A stretch of DNA of 64,000 bases from Acinetobacter sp. C26M. GTDB lineage: Bacteria > Pseudomonadota > Gammaproteobacteria > Pseudomonadales > Moraxellaceae. This document shows positions 35,041 to 42,916 of this stretch, in pieces. A model generated the notes under the pieces. That model searched no databases and was not told the DNA's origin. It saw only the letters and a program-made list of their open reading frames with translations. The position numbers and the translations under genes are program-made. The stretch is taken from assembly GCF_023702675.1 (NCBI RefSeq), contig NZ_CP098478.1, positions 1,550,001 through 1,614,000 on the forward strand. The letters are read 5' to 3'. Position 1 is the first letter of the stretch. Each line of letters starts with the position of its first letter.

Positions 35041-35898
35041 ATGTCGAGTACAAAAGAGACATTAACGTTTCCAAAAACAATTCAGTCCAGTTCAATTTAT
35101 TCCTCGCCAAAGATGAGTTCCTTTAGGTCCGATCTCAACCTAAGCTGGCTTTCCACAAGTTTTAAACGATCAGCTGCGATTTTACTATTTTTAGCCATCT
35201 GGGAAATCGTACCGCGGATTGGTTTGGTCGATTCCGCTTTCTTGCCAGCATTTTCTACCGTGTTGCTCAGTGGTTGGGGCTTGATTCAAAATGGACAACT
35301 CTTGACGCATTTGCAAGCCAGTTTAATCCGTTCTCTCAGTGGTTTTATTTTTGCGATCATTGTCGCGATTCCTTTGGGGCTGGCAATTGGTTGGTACACA
35401 CGCTTTTCCGAATTTCTGAGTCCTTTATTGGAAGTGTTCCGCAACACGGCTGCATTAGCTTTATTACCCGTGTTTATTCTTTTTCTTGGGATTGGTGAAA
35501 GTTCGAAAATTGCATTGGTCACTTATGCCTGCACTTGGCCCATCTTGCTGAATACCATCAGCGGTGTTCGTAATGTTGATCCATTGTTGATCAAGTCAGC
35601 ACGAACCATGGGACTGAGTTCCATTCAGTTGTTCCGTAAAGTGATTTTACCTGCTGCGATTCCAACGATTTTTGTAGGTGTACGTTTGGCAGGTTCATTC
35701 TCAGTGTTGATGTTAATTGCCGCAGAAATGGTTGGGGCAAAGGCCGGTTTAGGCTATCTGATTAACTATGCACAATATAACTTCCAGATTCCTGAAATGT
35801 TCTTTGGCATCATCAGTATTACCAGCATTGGCTTGCTGTTTAACTACAGTCTGCTTGCGATCGAAAAGCGCTTGACCGCTTGGAAAATTGAACGTTAG
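35041..35898 (+). CDS. ABC transporter permease, SsuC/TauC family
   Basis: A 285-residue permease with a hydrophilic N-terminal tail of about 35 residues and six hydrophobic segments. The EAA loop lies near residues 185-200 (LLIKSARTMGLSSIQLF). The start is the ATG at 35041 with AGAGGTG upstream; a GTG two codons earlier is possible. It is the third permease of the island and the natural partner of the ATPase at 34169. Confidence 0.87.
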   Translation: MSSTKETLTFPKTIQSSSIYSSPKMSSFRSDLNLSWLSTSFKRSAAILLFLAIWEIVPRIGLVDSAFLPAFSTVLLSGWGLIQNGQLLTHLQASLIRSLSGFIFAIIVAIPLGLAIGWYTRFSEFLSPLLEVFRNTAALALLPVFILFLGIGESSKIALVTYACTWPILLNTISGVRNVDPLLIKSARTMGLSSIQLFRKVILPAAIPTIFVGVRLAGSFSVLMLIAAEMVGAKAGLGYLINYAQYNFQIPEMFFGIISITSIGLLFNYSLLAIEKRLTAWKIER

Positions 35899-35908
35899 TC
35901 AGGAGAAG

Positions 35909-36934
35909 ATGATGCATCAGCCAGACTGGAAAAAATATTTAGGCAGAATAAGTTCGGTGATTGCGATGTCTGTGCTCCTGTGGGGATGTAGCAAACCAGA
36001 GCCGAAAGTGGCACGAAGTGATGGTCTTGAATCTTTAGAATTTAAATATCTCGGTTCGCCAGGCATCGTTACTCCCTTAGAGCTGGCTGAAGATTTGGGT
36101 TATCTTGCACCAATTAAATTAAGCTATCAGGGTGTTTCTACAGGCGGGCCGCAAGGTATTCAATCTGCATTATCGGGAGATAGTGATATTAGCAGTCCAA
36201 GTTTTTCAGGTTCGGCGGTCAAAATGGTGGCCAGTGGCGTACCGGGAACCGTGGTGATCGCCGCATATGGCACCTTTGATGATCCCTTTGCTGGGTATTA
36301 TGTCCTTGAACATAGTCCGATCCATTCTGCTAAAGATTTAATTGGCAAAAAGATCGGCACCAATATTCTGAGCGCACAAGTGGAATACATGCTCAAAAGT
36401 TATTTAAAGAAAGGTGGCTTAAGCCCTGAACAAATTAGTCAGGTGACGCTTGTGGTGTTGCCACCGGGTTCTACTGAGCAAGCCTTGCGAAGTGGTCATG
36501 TTGATTTGGCACCATTGGCAGGCCCAGCGATAGAACGGGGTGGTGTACGCCGTCTTTATCGGGACTATGATTTGGTGGGGGATCTCACCACGGGCAGCTA
36601 TGTCATGGCGAATCGTTATATTGCTGAGCACCCCAATACCACCCGTAAAGTAGTCACAGGCATTGCTCAAGCGATTGAATGGTCTAGACAACAGTCTAGA
36701 GATCAGGTGATTGCACGTTTCGAGCAGATTTTGCAAAAGCGTAAACGCCCTGAAAATGGTGCGATGTTAAAATATTGGACACAGTGGGGGATTCCAAGCA
36801 GTGCAGGTAAATTTGAAGATGATGATTTTAAAATATGGGTTGATAACCTAATTGAAGAAGGTCAGTTAAAACAGGATCAGATTGATTATAAAAAGATATA
36901 TAGCAATCAATATAATGAATATAGTCAAAAATAA
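35909..36934 (+). CDS. Second lipoprotein substrate-binding protein, paralogue of the one at 33087
   Basis: A 341-residue NMT1/SsuA-type binding lipoprotein with lipobox LLWGC (cysteine near residue 27). It shares [40 protein letters not shown] and a KRKRPEN tail segment with the earlier lipoprotein, so the two arose by duplication, yet the central ligand-binding stretch differs (PSFSG against AFDGA). The start is the ATG at 35909 behind AGGAG; it overlaps no more than the intergenic spacer. Last gene before the sigma-54 regulator. Confidence 0.85.
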   Translation: MMHQPDWKKYLGRISSVIAMSVLLWGCSKPEPKVARSDGLESLEFKYLGSPGIVTPLELAEDLGYLAPIKLSYQGVSTGGPQGIQSALSGDSDISSPSFSGSAVKMVASGVPGTVVIAAYGTFDDPFAGYYVLEHSPIHSAKDLIGKKIGTNILSAQVEYMLKSYLKKGGLSPEQISQVTLVVLPPGSTEQALRSGHVDLAPLAGPAIERGGVRRLYRDYDLVGDLTTGSYVMANRYIAEHPNTTRKVVTGIAQAIEWSRQQSRDQVIARFEQILQKRKRPENGAMLKYWTQWGIPSSAGKFEDDDFKIWVDNLIEEGQLKQDQIDYKKIYSNQYNEYSQK

Positions 36935-36966
36935 ATTTGATTTTGAGTTTAATTAATAATGGTTTG

Positions 36967-37017
36967 TTTCTATTTTAATAAATAGAAATAACAAAGGTGA
37001 ATTATTGATTTCTATTT
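36967..37017. promoter_or_regulatory. Triplicate TTTCTATTT element upstream of the sigma-54 activator gene
   Basis: TTTCTATTT at 36967-36975 forms a perfect dyad with AAATAGAAA at 36980-36988, and a third exact copy lies at 37009-37017, 42 bases (about four helical turns) from the first. Another AAATAGAAA is found at 27168-27176, upstream of the sigma-54 promoter of the porin operon. Possible binding site of the activator encoded at 37073. Confidence 0.45.
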
Positions 37018-37072
37018 AAACCAATAGTCATGCAAGATAACTTCTCTTTTCGAACAATAGGGAAGTAAATGC

Positions 37073-38200
37073 ATGTCATTCATTACTTATCCACAAAACC
37101 ATACCTTAACGCGGACTGAGCGTGCGACAGCCATGGTTTTTGAAGATCAAAAATCAAGAGATTTGCTAGATCGTATTGAACAGATTGCACCGAGCGAGGC
37201 CAGTGTTCTGATTATTGGTAATACAGGAACAGGTAAGGAGTTGGTTGCAAGGCAAGTACATATTATGAGCCAGCGTAGTCGAGGTCCTTTTGTGGCAGTG
37301 AATTGTGGTGCATTTACCGAGTCATTGGCGGAAAGTGAACTTTTCGGACATGAAAAAGGCGCATTTACAGGGGCAATCAATAGTAAGGCTGGTTGGTTCG
37401 AAGCCGCCAATCACGGTACCTTGTTCTTGGATGAGGTGGGAGATTTATCTCCAGCAATGCAGGTTAAATTATTAAGAGTGTTGCAAGAGCGTGAGATTGT
37501 TCGGGTGGGCTCACTTAAGCCGATTAAACTCAATGTTCGTGTGATCGCAGCAACTAATGTGCATCTGGATGAAGCAGTACAGGCCGGAAAATTTAGAGAA
37601 GATTTGTTCTATCGTTTGAATGTGGCCTTATTGAAGGTATCACCTTTGGCAGAACGTCCAGGCGATATTCTACCTTTAGCAAACTTCTTTATTGCACAGT
37701 ATTGTAAACGTTTGGGTTATCCAGTTGCGAGTCTGAGTCCAAGTGCAATACAGAAATTGTTGAGTTATAACTATCCAGGCAATATTCGTGAACTCGAAAA
37801 TGCCATTCATCATGCCTTATTAGTCTGCAAGAATCATCAGATTCAACCCACCGATTTTTGCTTTGCATCCTTATCCAGTAGTTTGAATTTAAGACAAATT
37901 TCGGACTTGGAAAAAAGCACCCAGACCATTCCACGGACAGATCTACTGCCCAAGCAAATGCTGCAACATGCGTTGTTGAATCTGTTTGAATCCTCACATG
38001 CATTGAAAAATGAAAATCTGGATCGGTTGATTGAAGAGGCGACCATTCGTATTGCTTATGAATATTGCCATCGCAATCAGGTGCAAACGGCAAAGTTATT
38101 GGGGATTAGCCGTAACATTGTGCGTGCAAGATTAGTCAAATATGGATTGGTGGGAAACGATAAAGTGGTGAATATTATGTTAGAGGAATTATTAAATTAA
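37073..38200 (+). CDS. Sigma-54-dependent activator lacking a sensor domain, SfnR-like
   Basis: A 375-residue enhancer-binding protein. The AAA+ domain starts almost at the N-terminus: Walker A GNTGTGKE at 49-56, the sigma-54 contact loop GAFTGA at 96-101, Walker B FLDE near 118-121, and the R-finger region FREDLFYRLN. A Fis-type helix-turn-helix closes the protein (about 342-368). There is no N-terminal receiver, GAF or PAS domain, as in SfnR of Pseudomonas, which controls sulfone use under sulfate limitation. Likely activator of the sigma-54 promoter at 27290; activity would be set by its own expression level. Confidence 0.88.
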   Translation: MSFITYPQNHTLTRTERATAMVFEDQKSRDLLDRIEQIAPSEASVLIIGNTGTGKELVARQVHIMSQRSRGPFVAVNCGAFTESLAESELFGHEKGAFTGAINSKAGWFEAANHGTLFLDEVGDLSPAMQVKLLRVLQEREIVRVGSLKPIKLNVRVIAATNVHLDEAVQAGKFREDLFYRLNVALLKVSPLAERPGDILPLANFFIAQYCKRLGYPVASLSPSAIQKLLSYNYPGNIRELENAIHHALLVCKNHQIQPTDFCFASLSSSLNLRQISDLEKSTQTIPRTDLLPKQMLQHALLNLFESSHALKNENLDRLIEEATIRIAYEYCHRNQVQTAKLLGISRNIVRARLVKYGLVGNDKVVNIMLEELLN

Positions 38201-38215
38201 TCAGAGTCGATAATC

Positions 38216-38238
38216 AGGTGGCAGAGGTTCACCTTTTT
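38216..38238 (+). terminator. Weak terminator after the sigma-54 activator gene
   Basis: AGGTG at 38216-38220 pairs with CACCT at 38230-38234, followed by five T. The short stem makes it a modest candidate. Confidence 0.45.
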
Positions 38239-38397
38239 ATTGCTTTAAAATTACTTTGCGGAAAAAATAATAATAAATGAAGTAAAATAAATATAACTTT
38301 TTAATCAAAAAATATTAAAAAATAATAGTTCTAAATATTAGTGCTTTGCCTAATATAACAATCACAATTTATTGAAATCGTTATAAAGTGGTGAAAA

Positions 38398-38613
38398 ATG
38401 AGTATTCCTCAAATTAATGTGCGTAATCAGTTTCGTGGTGTGGTAAAAGAAATTATTGAAGGAAGTGTTGTTTCTGAGGTGGATGTGGAAACGCCGGCTG
38501 GGGTATTTACTTCCGTGATTACAACACGTTCAGTTAAAAATCTAAACTTAGAATTAGGTAGTGAAGTGATCGTCTTAATTAAGTCGACAGAAGTTGCATT
38601 GGCAAAGCTGTAG
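38398..38613 (+). CDS. Stand-alone TOBE/Mop-domain protein
   Basis: A 71-residue protein matching a single molybdate/tungstate-binding TOBE (Mop) domain: VRNQFRGVVKEIIEGSVVSEVDVETPAG is the characteristic first strand-turn region (residues 8-35) and TRSVKNLNLELGSEVIVLIKSTEV the second (about 43-66). Such proteins bind oxyanions as hexamers. It is placed between the sigma-54 activator and an ABC ATPase of the sulfur island, 70 bases before the latter. It could store or sense molybdate, or another oxyanion, for this system; the ligand is not known. Confidence 0.87.
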   Translation: MSIPQINVRNQFRGVVKEIIEGSVVSEVDVETPAGVFTSVITTRSVKNLNLELGSEVIVLIKSTEVALAKL

Positions 38614-38683
38614 TAAATGATGGATAAATATAATAAATCCATTTTTATTATATTTTTAATTCCTATATTGTAGGGGGTTTAAA

Positions 38684-39508
38684 ATGACATCATTTAATGT
38701 CGGATCAGTGCAAATTAATCATCTTAATAAATCTTATGGTCAGTATCAAGATCATGCACTTAAGGTTTTAGATGATGTTTCACTCAATATTCAAGCAGGA
38801 GAATTCGTCAGTATTGTGGGTAGTAGTGGTTGTGGGAAATCAACTTTACTCCGTTTGCTGGTTGGTTTGGATGATCAATTCGAAGGAAAAATTCTGGTTG
38901 ATGGTCAGCCGATTGATGGCACCAGTTTGAAGCGAGGAATTGTGTTCCAAGATCACCGCTTATTTCCGTGGCTGAATGTGCAGGATAATATTCGGGTTGC
39001 GTTATTAAACAGTCAACTCACAAGAACGGAGCAGGATCAACTTATTGATGAACATATTGAGCTAGTTGGGTTGAACAAGTTTAAAGATGCTTATCCAGCA
39101 CAGCTTTCAGGTGGGATGAGCCAACGTGTTGCCATTGCCAGAAGTCTGATTAATCGACCCAAAATATTGTTACTAGATGAACCTTTTGGCGCATTGGATG
39201 CCCTGACTCGAGCCAATCTGCAAAAGGAGTTACAACGAATTTGGCAGACTGAAAAAATTACCATGATTATCGTGACGCATGATGTGGAGGAGGCTGTATT
39301 CCTTGGTGATCGTGTGGTGGTGATGCAACCGAATCCAGGTCGAATCAAGCGGATTGTTCCTGTTCATTTACCACACCCACGTGTTCGTGAAGATGTCCGA
39401 CTTGCTGCGATTAGAAATGATATTTTGACTGATTTTAGTCATGCAGTCGAAGATCATTTAATAATCCCTATTGTTAATGATTTTAATAATTTTCAGTTTG
39501 CTTGGTAA
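38684..39508 (+). CDS. ABC transporter ATP-binding protein, SsuB/TauB family
   Basis: A 274-residue ATPase with Walker A GSSGCGKS (near 47-54), signature LSGGMSQR, Walker B ILLLDEPFGALDA and H-loop IVTHDVEEA. AGGGGG lies before the ATG. It is the second ATPase of the island and has no adjacent permease, so it probably energises the permease pair at 31433/32286, which lack their own. The order TOBE protein, ATPase, dioxygenase suggests a second transcription unit of the same regulon. Confidence 0.9.
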   Translation: MTSFNVGSVQINHLNKSYGQYQDHALKVLDDVSLNIQAGEFVSIVGSSGCGKSTLLRLLVGLDDQFEGKILVDGQPIDGTSLKRGIVFQDHRLFPWLNVQDNIRVALLNSQLTRTEQDQLIDEHIELVGLNKFKDAYPAQLSGGMSQRVAIARSLINRPKILLLDEPFGALDALTRANLQKELQRIWQTEKITMIIVTHDVEEAVFLGDRVVVMQPNPGRIKRIVPVHLPHPRVREDVRLAAIRNDILTDFSHAVEDHLIIPIVNDFNNFQFAW

Positions 39509-39629
39509 TCCCGGGTAAGCTGAATTTTATAATCATAAAAATAAATAAATTAATATAAAAATATTGGTTCTTATATTTCACGGTTTGCATATATTTAACT
39601 AGATCACTAATTTTTGTGATTGGGGAATC

Positions 39630-39674
39630 ATGGATAAAGCTCGATGCTTTGAAAATATAATGAATGATCTGTAG
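39630..39674 (+). CDS. Possible short leader ORF upstream of the dioxygenase gene
   Basis: A 14-residue ORF (MDKARCFENIMNDL) with GGGGAAT directly before its ATG ends nine bases ahead of the dioxygenase start. It contains an Arg-Cys pair, like the leader at 27360, but only one cysteine and a cramped ribosome-binding site. No attenuator hairpin follows. Reported as a weak candidate only. Confidence 0.25.
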   Translation: MDKARCFENIMNDL

Positions 39675-39682
39675 GAAATAAA

Positions 39683-40615
39683 ATGACCGTACTCACACAG
39701 CTTTCAGCCGCGATTGAAAATGCACCGCGTTGGCATGAATACAAGAAACATAGTTTAGATACCGTACAAATTACACCAATCGAAGGTGCATTGGGAGCGA
39801 TTGTGACTGGATTAGATGCTAGCAAACCACAAAGCGGGGAAGTGATTCTCAAACTAAAAAAGGCATTGCATGAACATTTAATTTTGGTTTTCAAGGCACA
39901 AGACTTGGAAGACAATGACTTACTTGCGTTTGCCAGTTATTTTGGCGGAATTTTCCGGCCACCAACAGATGTTCCTGTATTGGCAACGCGTAACGATACC
40001 AATGCACCACCTGATATTGTACCCGTATCCAATGCGGTTGGAGAAGGTGATTATACAGGTCATGGGGAACTCACCCCGCATAGTGACCATCACTGGACAC
40101 CACAGCCTTCTAGTGGATCTTTGCTTTACGCAATTGAACTTCCAAAAGATGGTGGTGCCACCAGTTGGTATAATACTGTTCAGGCCTATGAAGACCTTGA
40201 TCAGGAAACCAAAGATGAAATCGAAGGGCTGCAACTGATTACGTATAATCCATTTTTACGCTTAAAGGATAAAAGCCCGATTCCAAAATATCGCTTTTCT
40301 AATCAACCGATATTAGGTGCTGCATTTCCGCATCCATTGGTTCGTACGCATTCTGAAAGTGGTCGTCGTGGTATTTATCTGGATGCACAAACCGAAGTTG
40401 AAGTTGTCGGATATGATGATCAAAAAGGTGCTGCATTGATCGAACGCTTAAGAGCCCATATTGTACAACCTCAATATCGTTATGAACATCAGTGGGAAAT
40501 TGGCGATATTGTCTATTGGGATAACCAACTGACCTTACATTCGCGCACAGCCTTTCCCGCCGAGCAACGCCGTTTATTGAAACGTGTTAGTTTGGCGGGT
40601 GCAAGACCATTCTAA
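39683..40615 (+). CDS. TauD/TfdA family alpha-ketoglutarate dioxygenase
   Basis: A 310-residue Fe(II)/2-oxoglutarate-dependent enzyme that oxygenates an organosulfur substrate such as taurine, an alkanesulfonate or an alkyl sulfate ester, releasing sulfite or sulfate. The metal triad is visible: His133 and Asp135 in TPHSDHHW, and His286 in TLHSRTAF; a conserved Arg for 2-oxoglutarate is near 297. It ends the sulfur island. TauD and AtsK both belong to this family; sequence alone does not decide which substrate is used. Confidence 0.87.
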   Translation: MTVLTQLSAAIENAPRWHEYKKHSLDTVQITPIEGALGAIVTGLDASKPQSGEVILKLKKALHEHLILVFKAQDLEDNDLLAFASYFGGIFRPPTDVPVLATRNDTNAPPDIVPVSNAVGEGDYTGHGELTPHSDHHWTPQPSSGSLLYAIELPKDGGATSWYNTVQAYEDLDQETKDEIEGLQLITYNPFLRLKDKSPIPKYRFSNQPILGAAFPHPLVRTHSESGRRGIYLDAQTEVEVVGYDDQKGAALIERLRAHIVQPQYRYEHQWEIGDIVYWDNQLTLHSRTAFPAEQRRLLKRVSLAGARPF

Positions 40616-40625
40616 AGTTAAACTG

Positions 40626-40649
40626 AGCCAGCGAAAGCTGGCTTTTAAT
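40626..40649. terminator. Bidirectional terminator between the dioxygenase and TetR genes
   Basis: AGCCAGC at 40626-40632 pairs with GCTGGCT at 40637-40643 around a stable GAAA tetraloop, followed by TTTTAATTT. Confidence 0.85.
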
Positions 40650-41262
40650 TTCCTGCTTTTGCCAATTCTGCTTCGATATAACTAATAATCATGGTGCTTA
40701 AACCTTTAACCATTTCATCAAAGCTAATCTGTGGGTTGGGTAAGATCAAGTGACGGGCTACATTGAAAATACTACTATTAATACTAATATAAGCGGTCAC
40801 GCTAAGATTATTAACTTTTAAATATCTCGGATGACGGATCATGTATTTCATCAAGACCTCCATCAGTGCCATCTCAATTTGACCTATATATTTTTCATAC
40901 TTAAGCTCAGTCGCATAGCGTAGACAGATCAGATAGCGATCATCATCACGTGTTAACAAATCACGAAAGGTATAAAAGATCATTTCAAATAAGGGCTCTA
41001 ACTCTTGCTCAATCATGATAGGTGTCAGTTCTTTTACCATGTCCAAAACTTCTTTGACGAAAGTTCTAGCCATCGCATCATAAATTTCTTCTTTATTTTT
41101 AAAATACTCATATAAAGAGCCAACACTGACCCCTGCAATATCAGCAATATGCCGTGTGGTGGTGCCACTGGTACCATTGGTTGCAACGGCAATAAAGCCT
41201 GCTTCAATAATCGTATCTACTGTCACTTTAGAACGTGACTGACGTGGTTTGCGAGTTGCCAT
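40645..41262 (-). CDS. TetR/AcrR family transcriptional regulator
   Basis: A 205-residue repressor-type protein. The N-terminal helix-turn-helix (about 12-58) includes TTRHIADIAGVSVGSLYEYFKNKEE; the remainder is the helical ligand and dimerisation domain. It is divergent from the five-gene operon beginning at 41755. Two near-identical 22-base elements starting AATCCGAACATAA lie in the shared region, one 17 bases from this start, so autoregulation plus control of the operon is likely. Ligand unknown, possibly a fatty or hydrophobic compound. Confidence 0.88.
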   Translation of the reverse strand: MATRKPRQSRSKVTVDTIIEAGFIAVATNGTSGTTTRHIADIAGVSVGSLYEYFKNKEEIYDAMARTFVKEVLDMVKELTPIMIEQELEPLFEMIFYTFRDLLTRDDDRYLICLRYATELKYEKYIGQIEMALMEVLMKYMIRHPRYLKVNNLSVTAYISINSSIFNVARHLILPNPQISFDEMVKGLSTMIISYIEAELAKAGN

Positions 41263-41278
41263 AATACTTTATTATTAA

Positions 41279-41300
41279 AATCCGAACATAACATCAGATT
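41279..41300. promoter_or_regulatory. Candidate TetR operator, copy 1
   Basis: Begins AATCCGAACATAA and matches copy 2 (41577-41598) at 19 of 22 positions. It lies immediately upstream of the TetR gene. A shorter copy, AATCCGAACA, starts at 41336. Confidence 0.6.
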
Positions 41301-41576
41301 AACATGTCGCTTAAAATGAGGAAAGTAGGGGAATTAATCCGAACAAATAAAATTTATCTCTTTTTCATATTAAATTTTTATCTGTAATGATCCTATTTTT
41401 TAGGGAGATGCTTTATATGGAAACAAGGTGTTTGTTAGAAATTTAATTTAAATATATGTTTGATATTTAATATTAAATTATATTATAAGAGGGATCCTTA
41501 AAAAATTAAAAAAAAAGAAACGTACTGAGCATTGATATTGGATAGCTAAAAATATCTAAAAAAATTACCCGAATTG

Positions 41577-41598
41577 AATCCGAACATAAGATCGGTTT
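41577..41598. promoter_or_regulatory. Candidate TetR operator, copy 2
   Basis: Begins AATCCGAACATAA; CCGA at 41580-41584 and TCGG at 41592-41595 make it a near-palindrome. It lies about 155 bases before the first gene of the divergent operon, where a repressor could block its promoter. Confidence 0.6.
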
Positions 41599-41754
41599 AC
41601 AGTGGGTCTAGAAGAGGAACTGGTTCATAAAAATCTCCCGAATGTTTTTTCGTAACCAAGCGCTTGCTTTTTTTAGAAATGCGAAAAGAGATGAACCATA
41701 TTCAAAGAATGCTAAAGGGCAAATGAGGCTCAAGTGAAGTAGGTAGGTGTAGCC

Positions 41755-42714
41755 ATGATTAGCAGCACATTAAAGAAAGGTTTAAGTTTATTTAAATCTA
41801 ACCCAATAACTGAGCAAATCGATTTTGCGAGTAAAAAAAGTATCCCAATTCGTCACCTGGCTATCGGATTTGAAGGGAAACAAGTTGATCTCTCATTTTA
41901 TATGAATAATCAATTTGCCACGATTTTTTTCGCGACACTTTCAGTATTTTTAACCTATGGTGAAGATTTGGTGATTGAAACAGCACGTCATCACCGCGAT
42001 CAATTGAAAGACCCGATTTTAAGACAGCGTGTGACTTCATTGATTGGTCAGGAAGCAATTCACTCAAAACTACATAATGAGTTTAATGATGCAATTGTTG
42101 AACTCGATTATCCAGTAAGACTCTATCGTTTCTTGGGTGAACAATTTTTTGAACACATTTTCTTGAAATTCCCGCAGCCTTTGAAGTTGTCATTGATGGC
42201 TGGGATTGAGCATTTTACTGCTGTACTGGCAGAGTACATGATGGCGCATGAGCAGAATTTCTATTTCTCTGATGATGCAAAAACCCGTGCATTATGGATG
42301 TGGCATATGCTTGAAGAATCAGAGCATAAAGATGTTGCCTATGATGTTTATCAAACACTGAATGGTAACTATGCCTTACGTGTTTCAGGCTTCTTCTTGG
42401 CTTATTTCACCATTCTTGGATTGATCCCGTTTTCGGCAACCATGGTTCCTATTTTACGTAAACCACAAGAAATGCTGACCTCGAAATTTTGGAAAGATGC
42501 GCGTCGTGGCATCAAGCTGATTTTCAGTCCAGTGGATGGTGTGTTTGGTAGCACCCAAAGTCGAATTTTTGATTATCTACGTACTGATTTCCATCCGAAT
42601 GATCATGATGCATCTGCATATTTTGAATATTACGAAAAGAAACTTTTATCCGAGGGCGGTGCATTGCATCCATTCTTTGTAAAAGAGTTCACGCCTAAGA
42701 TTCAAGCGGCTTAA
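41755..42714 (+). CDS. Metal-dependent hydrolase family protein (PF10118-like), first copy
   Basis: A 319-residue protein with a ferritin-like diiron pattern: GEDLVIETARHHRD (about 63-76), GQEAIHSKLHNE (about 88-99), GIEHFTAVLAE (about 142-152) and EESEHKDVAYD (about 180-190) supply spaced Glu and His ligands. This matches the family annotated 'metal-dependent hydrolase', whose real reaction is unclear; a diiron oxygenase is plausible. It shares most of its length with the next gene. First gene of the TetR-controlled operon. Confidence 0.85.
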   Translation: MISSTLKKGLSLFKSNPITEQIDFASKKSIPIRHLAIGFEGKQVDLSFYMNNQFATIFFATLSVFLTYGEDLVIETARHHRDQLKDPILRQRVTSLIGQEAIHSKLHNEFNDAIVELDYPVRLYRFLGEQFFEHIFLKFPQPLKLSLMAGIEHFTAVLAEYMMAHEQNFYFSDDAKTRALWMWHMLEESEHKDVAYDVYQTLNGNYALRVSGFFLAYFTILGLIPFSATMVPILRKPQEMLTSKFWKDARRGIKLIFSPVDGVFGSTQSRIFDYLRTDFHPNDHDASAYFEYYEKKLLSEGGALHPFFVKEFTPKIQAA

Positions 42715-42916
42715 TTTTGAATTCAGCAGGTAGTTGCATGTAGCGAAATTTCACTAGGTGTTGGCAAAAAAGTTCAATCGTTGATGAGCAGTTTTGTTCT
42801 TGTTGCACTTATTTCGCTCATGCACTATGCAAATAATCTTATTCAGTTGCTGTGTAGAGACATATACAAGCTGGCTAAGTCTTTTAAGTTGTGAAGCAGT
42901 TTTAGGGGATCAAGAT

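Larger units (their letters stand above)
41263..41754. other. Divergent control region of the TetR gene and its operon
   Basis: About 490 AT-rich bases without a convincing gene. It holds two 22-base operator-like repeats (41279-41300 and 41577-41598) and a third partial copy starting at 41336. The rest, notably the poly-A/T stretch at 41440-41520, shows no structure I can interpret. Confidence 0.7.

Noticed and set aside
38240..38397. Sigma-54 promoter before the TOBE gene
   Set aside because: No TGGC-N8-TGC-type element was found on the + strand; only AT-rich sequence is present.
38617..38673. 18-residue hydrophobic ORF before the ABC ATPase as another leader peptide
   Set aside because: No Shine-Dalgarno, no cysteine codons and no hairpin after it; AT-rich sequence explains the hydrophobic translation.
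42794..42916. N-terminal extension of the second diiron protein rich in Cys and hydrophobic residues, as a signal peptide
   Set aside because: No ribosome-binding site at 42794, no counterpart in the paralogue, and AGGGGATC precedes the ATG at 42917.
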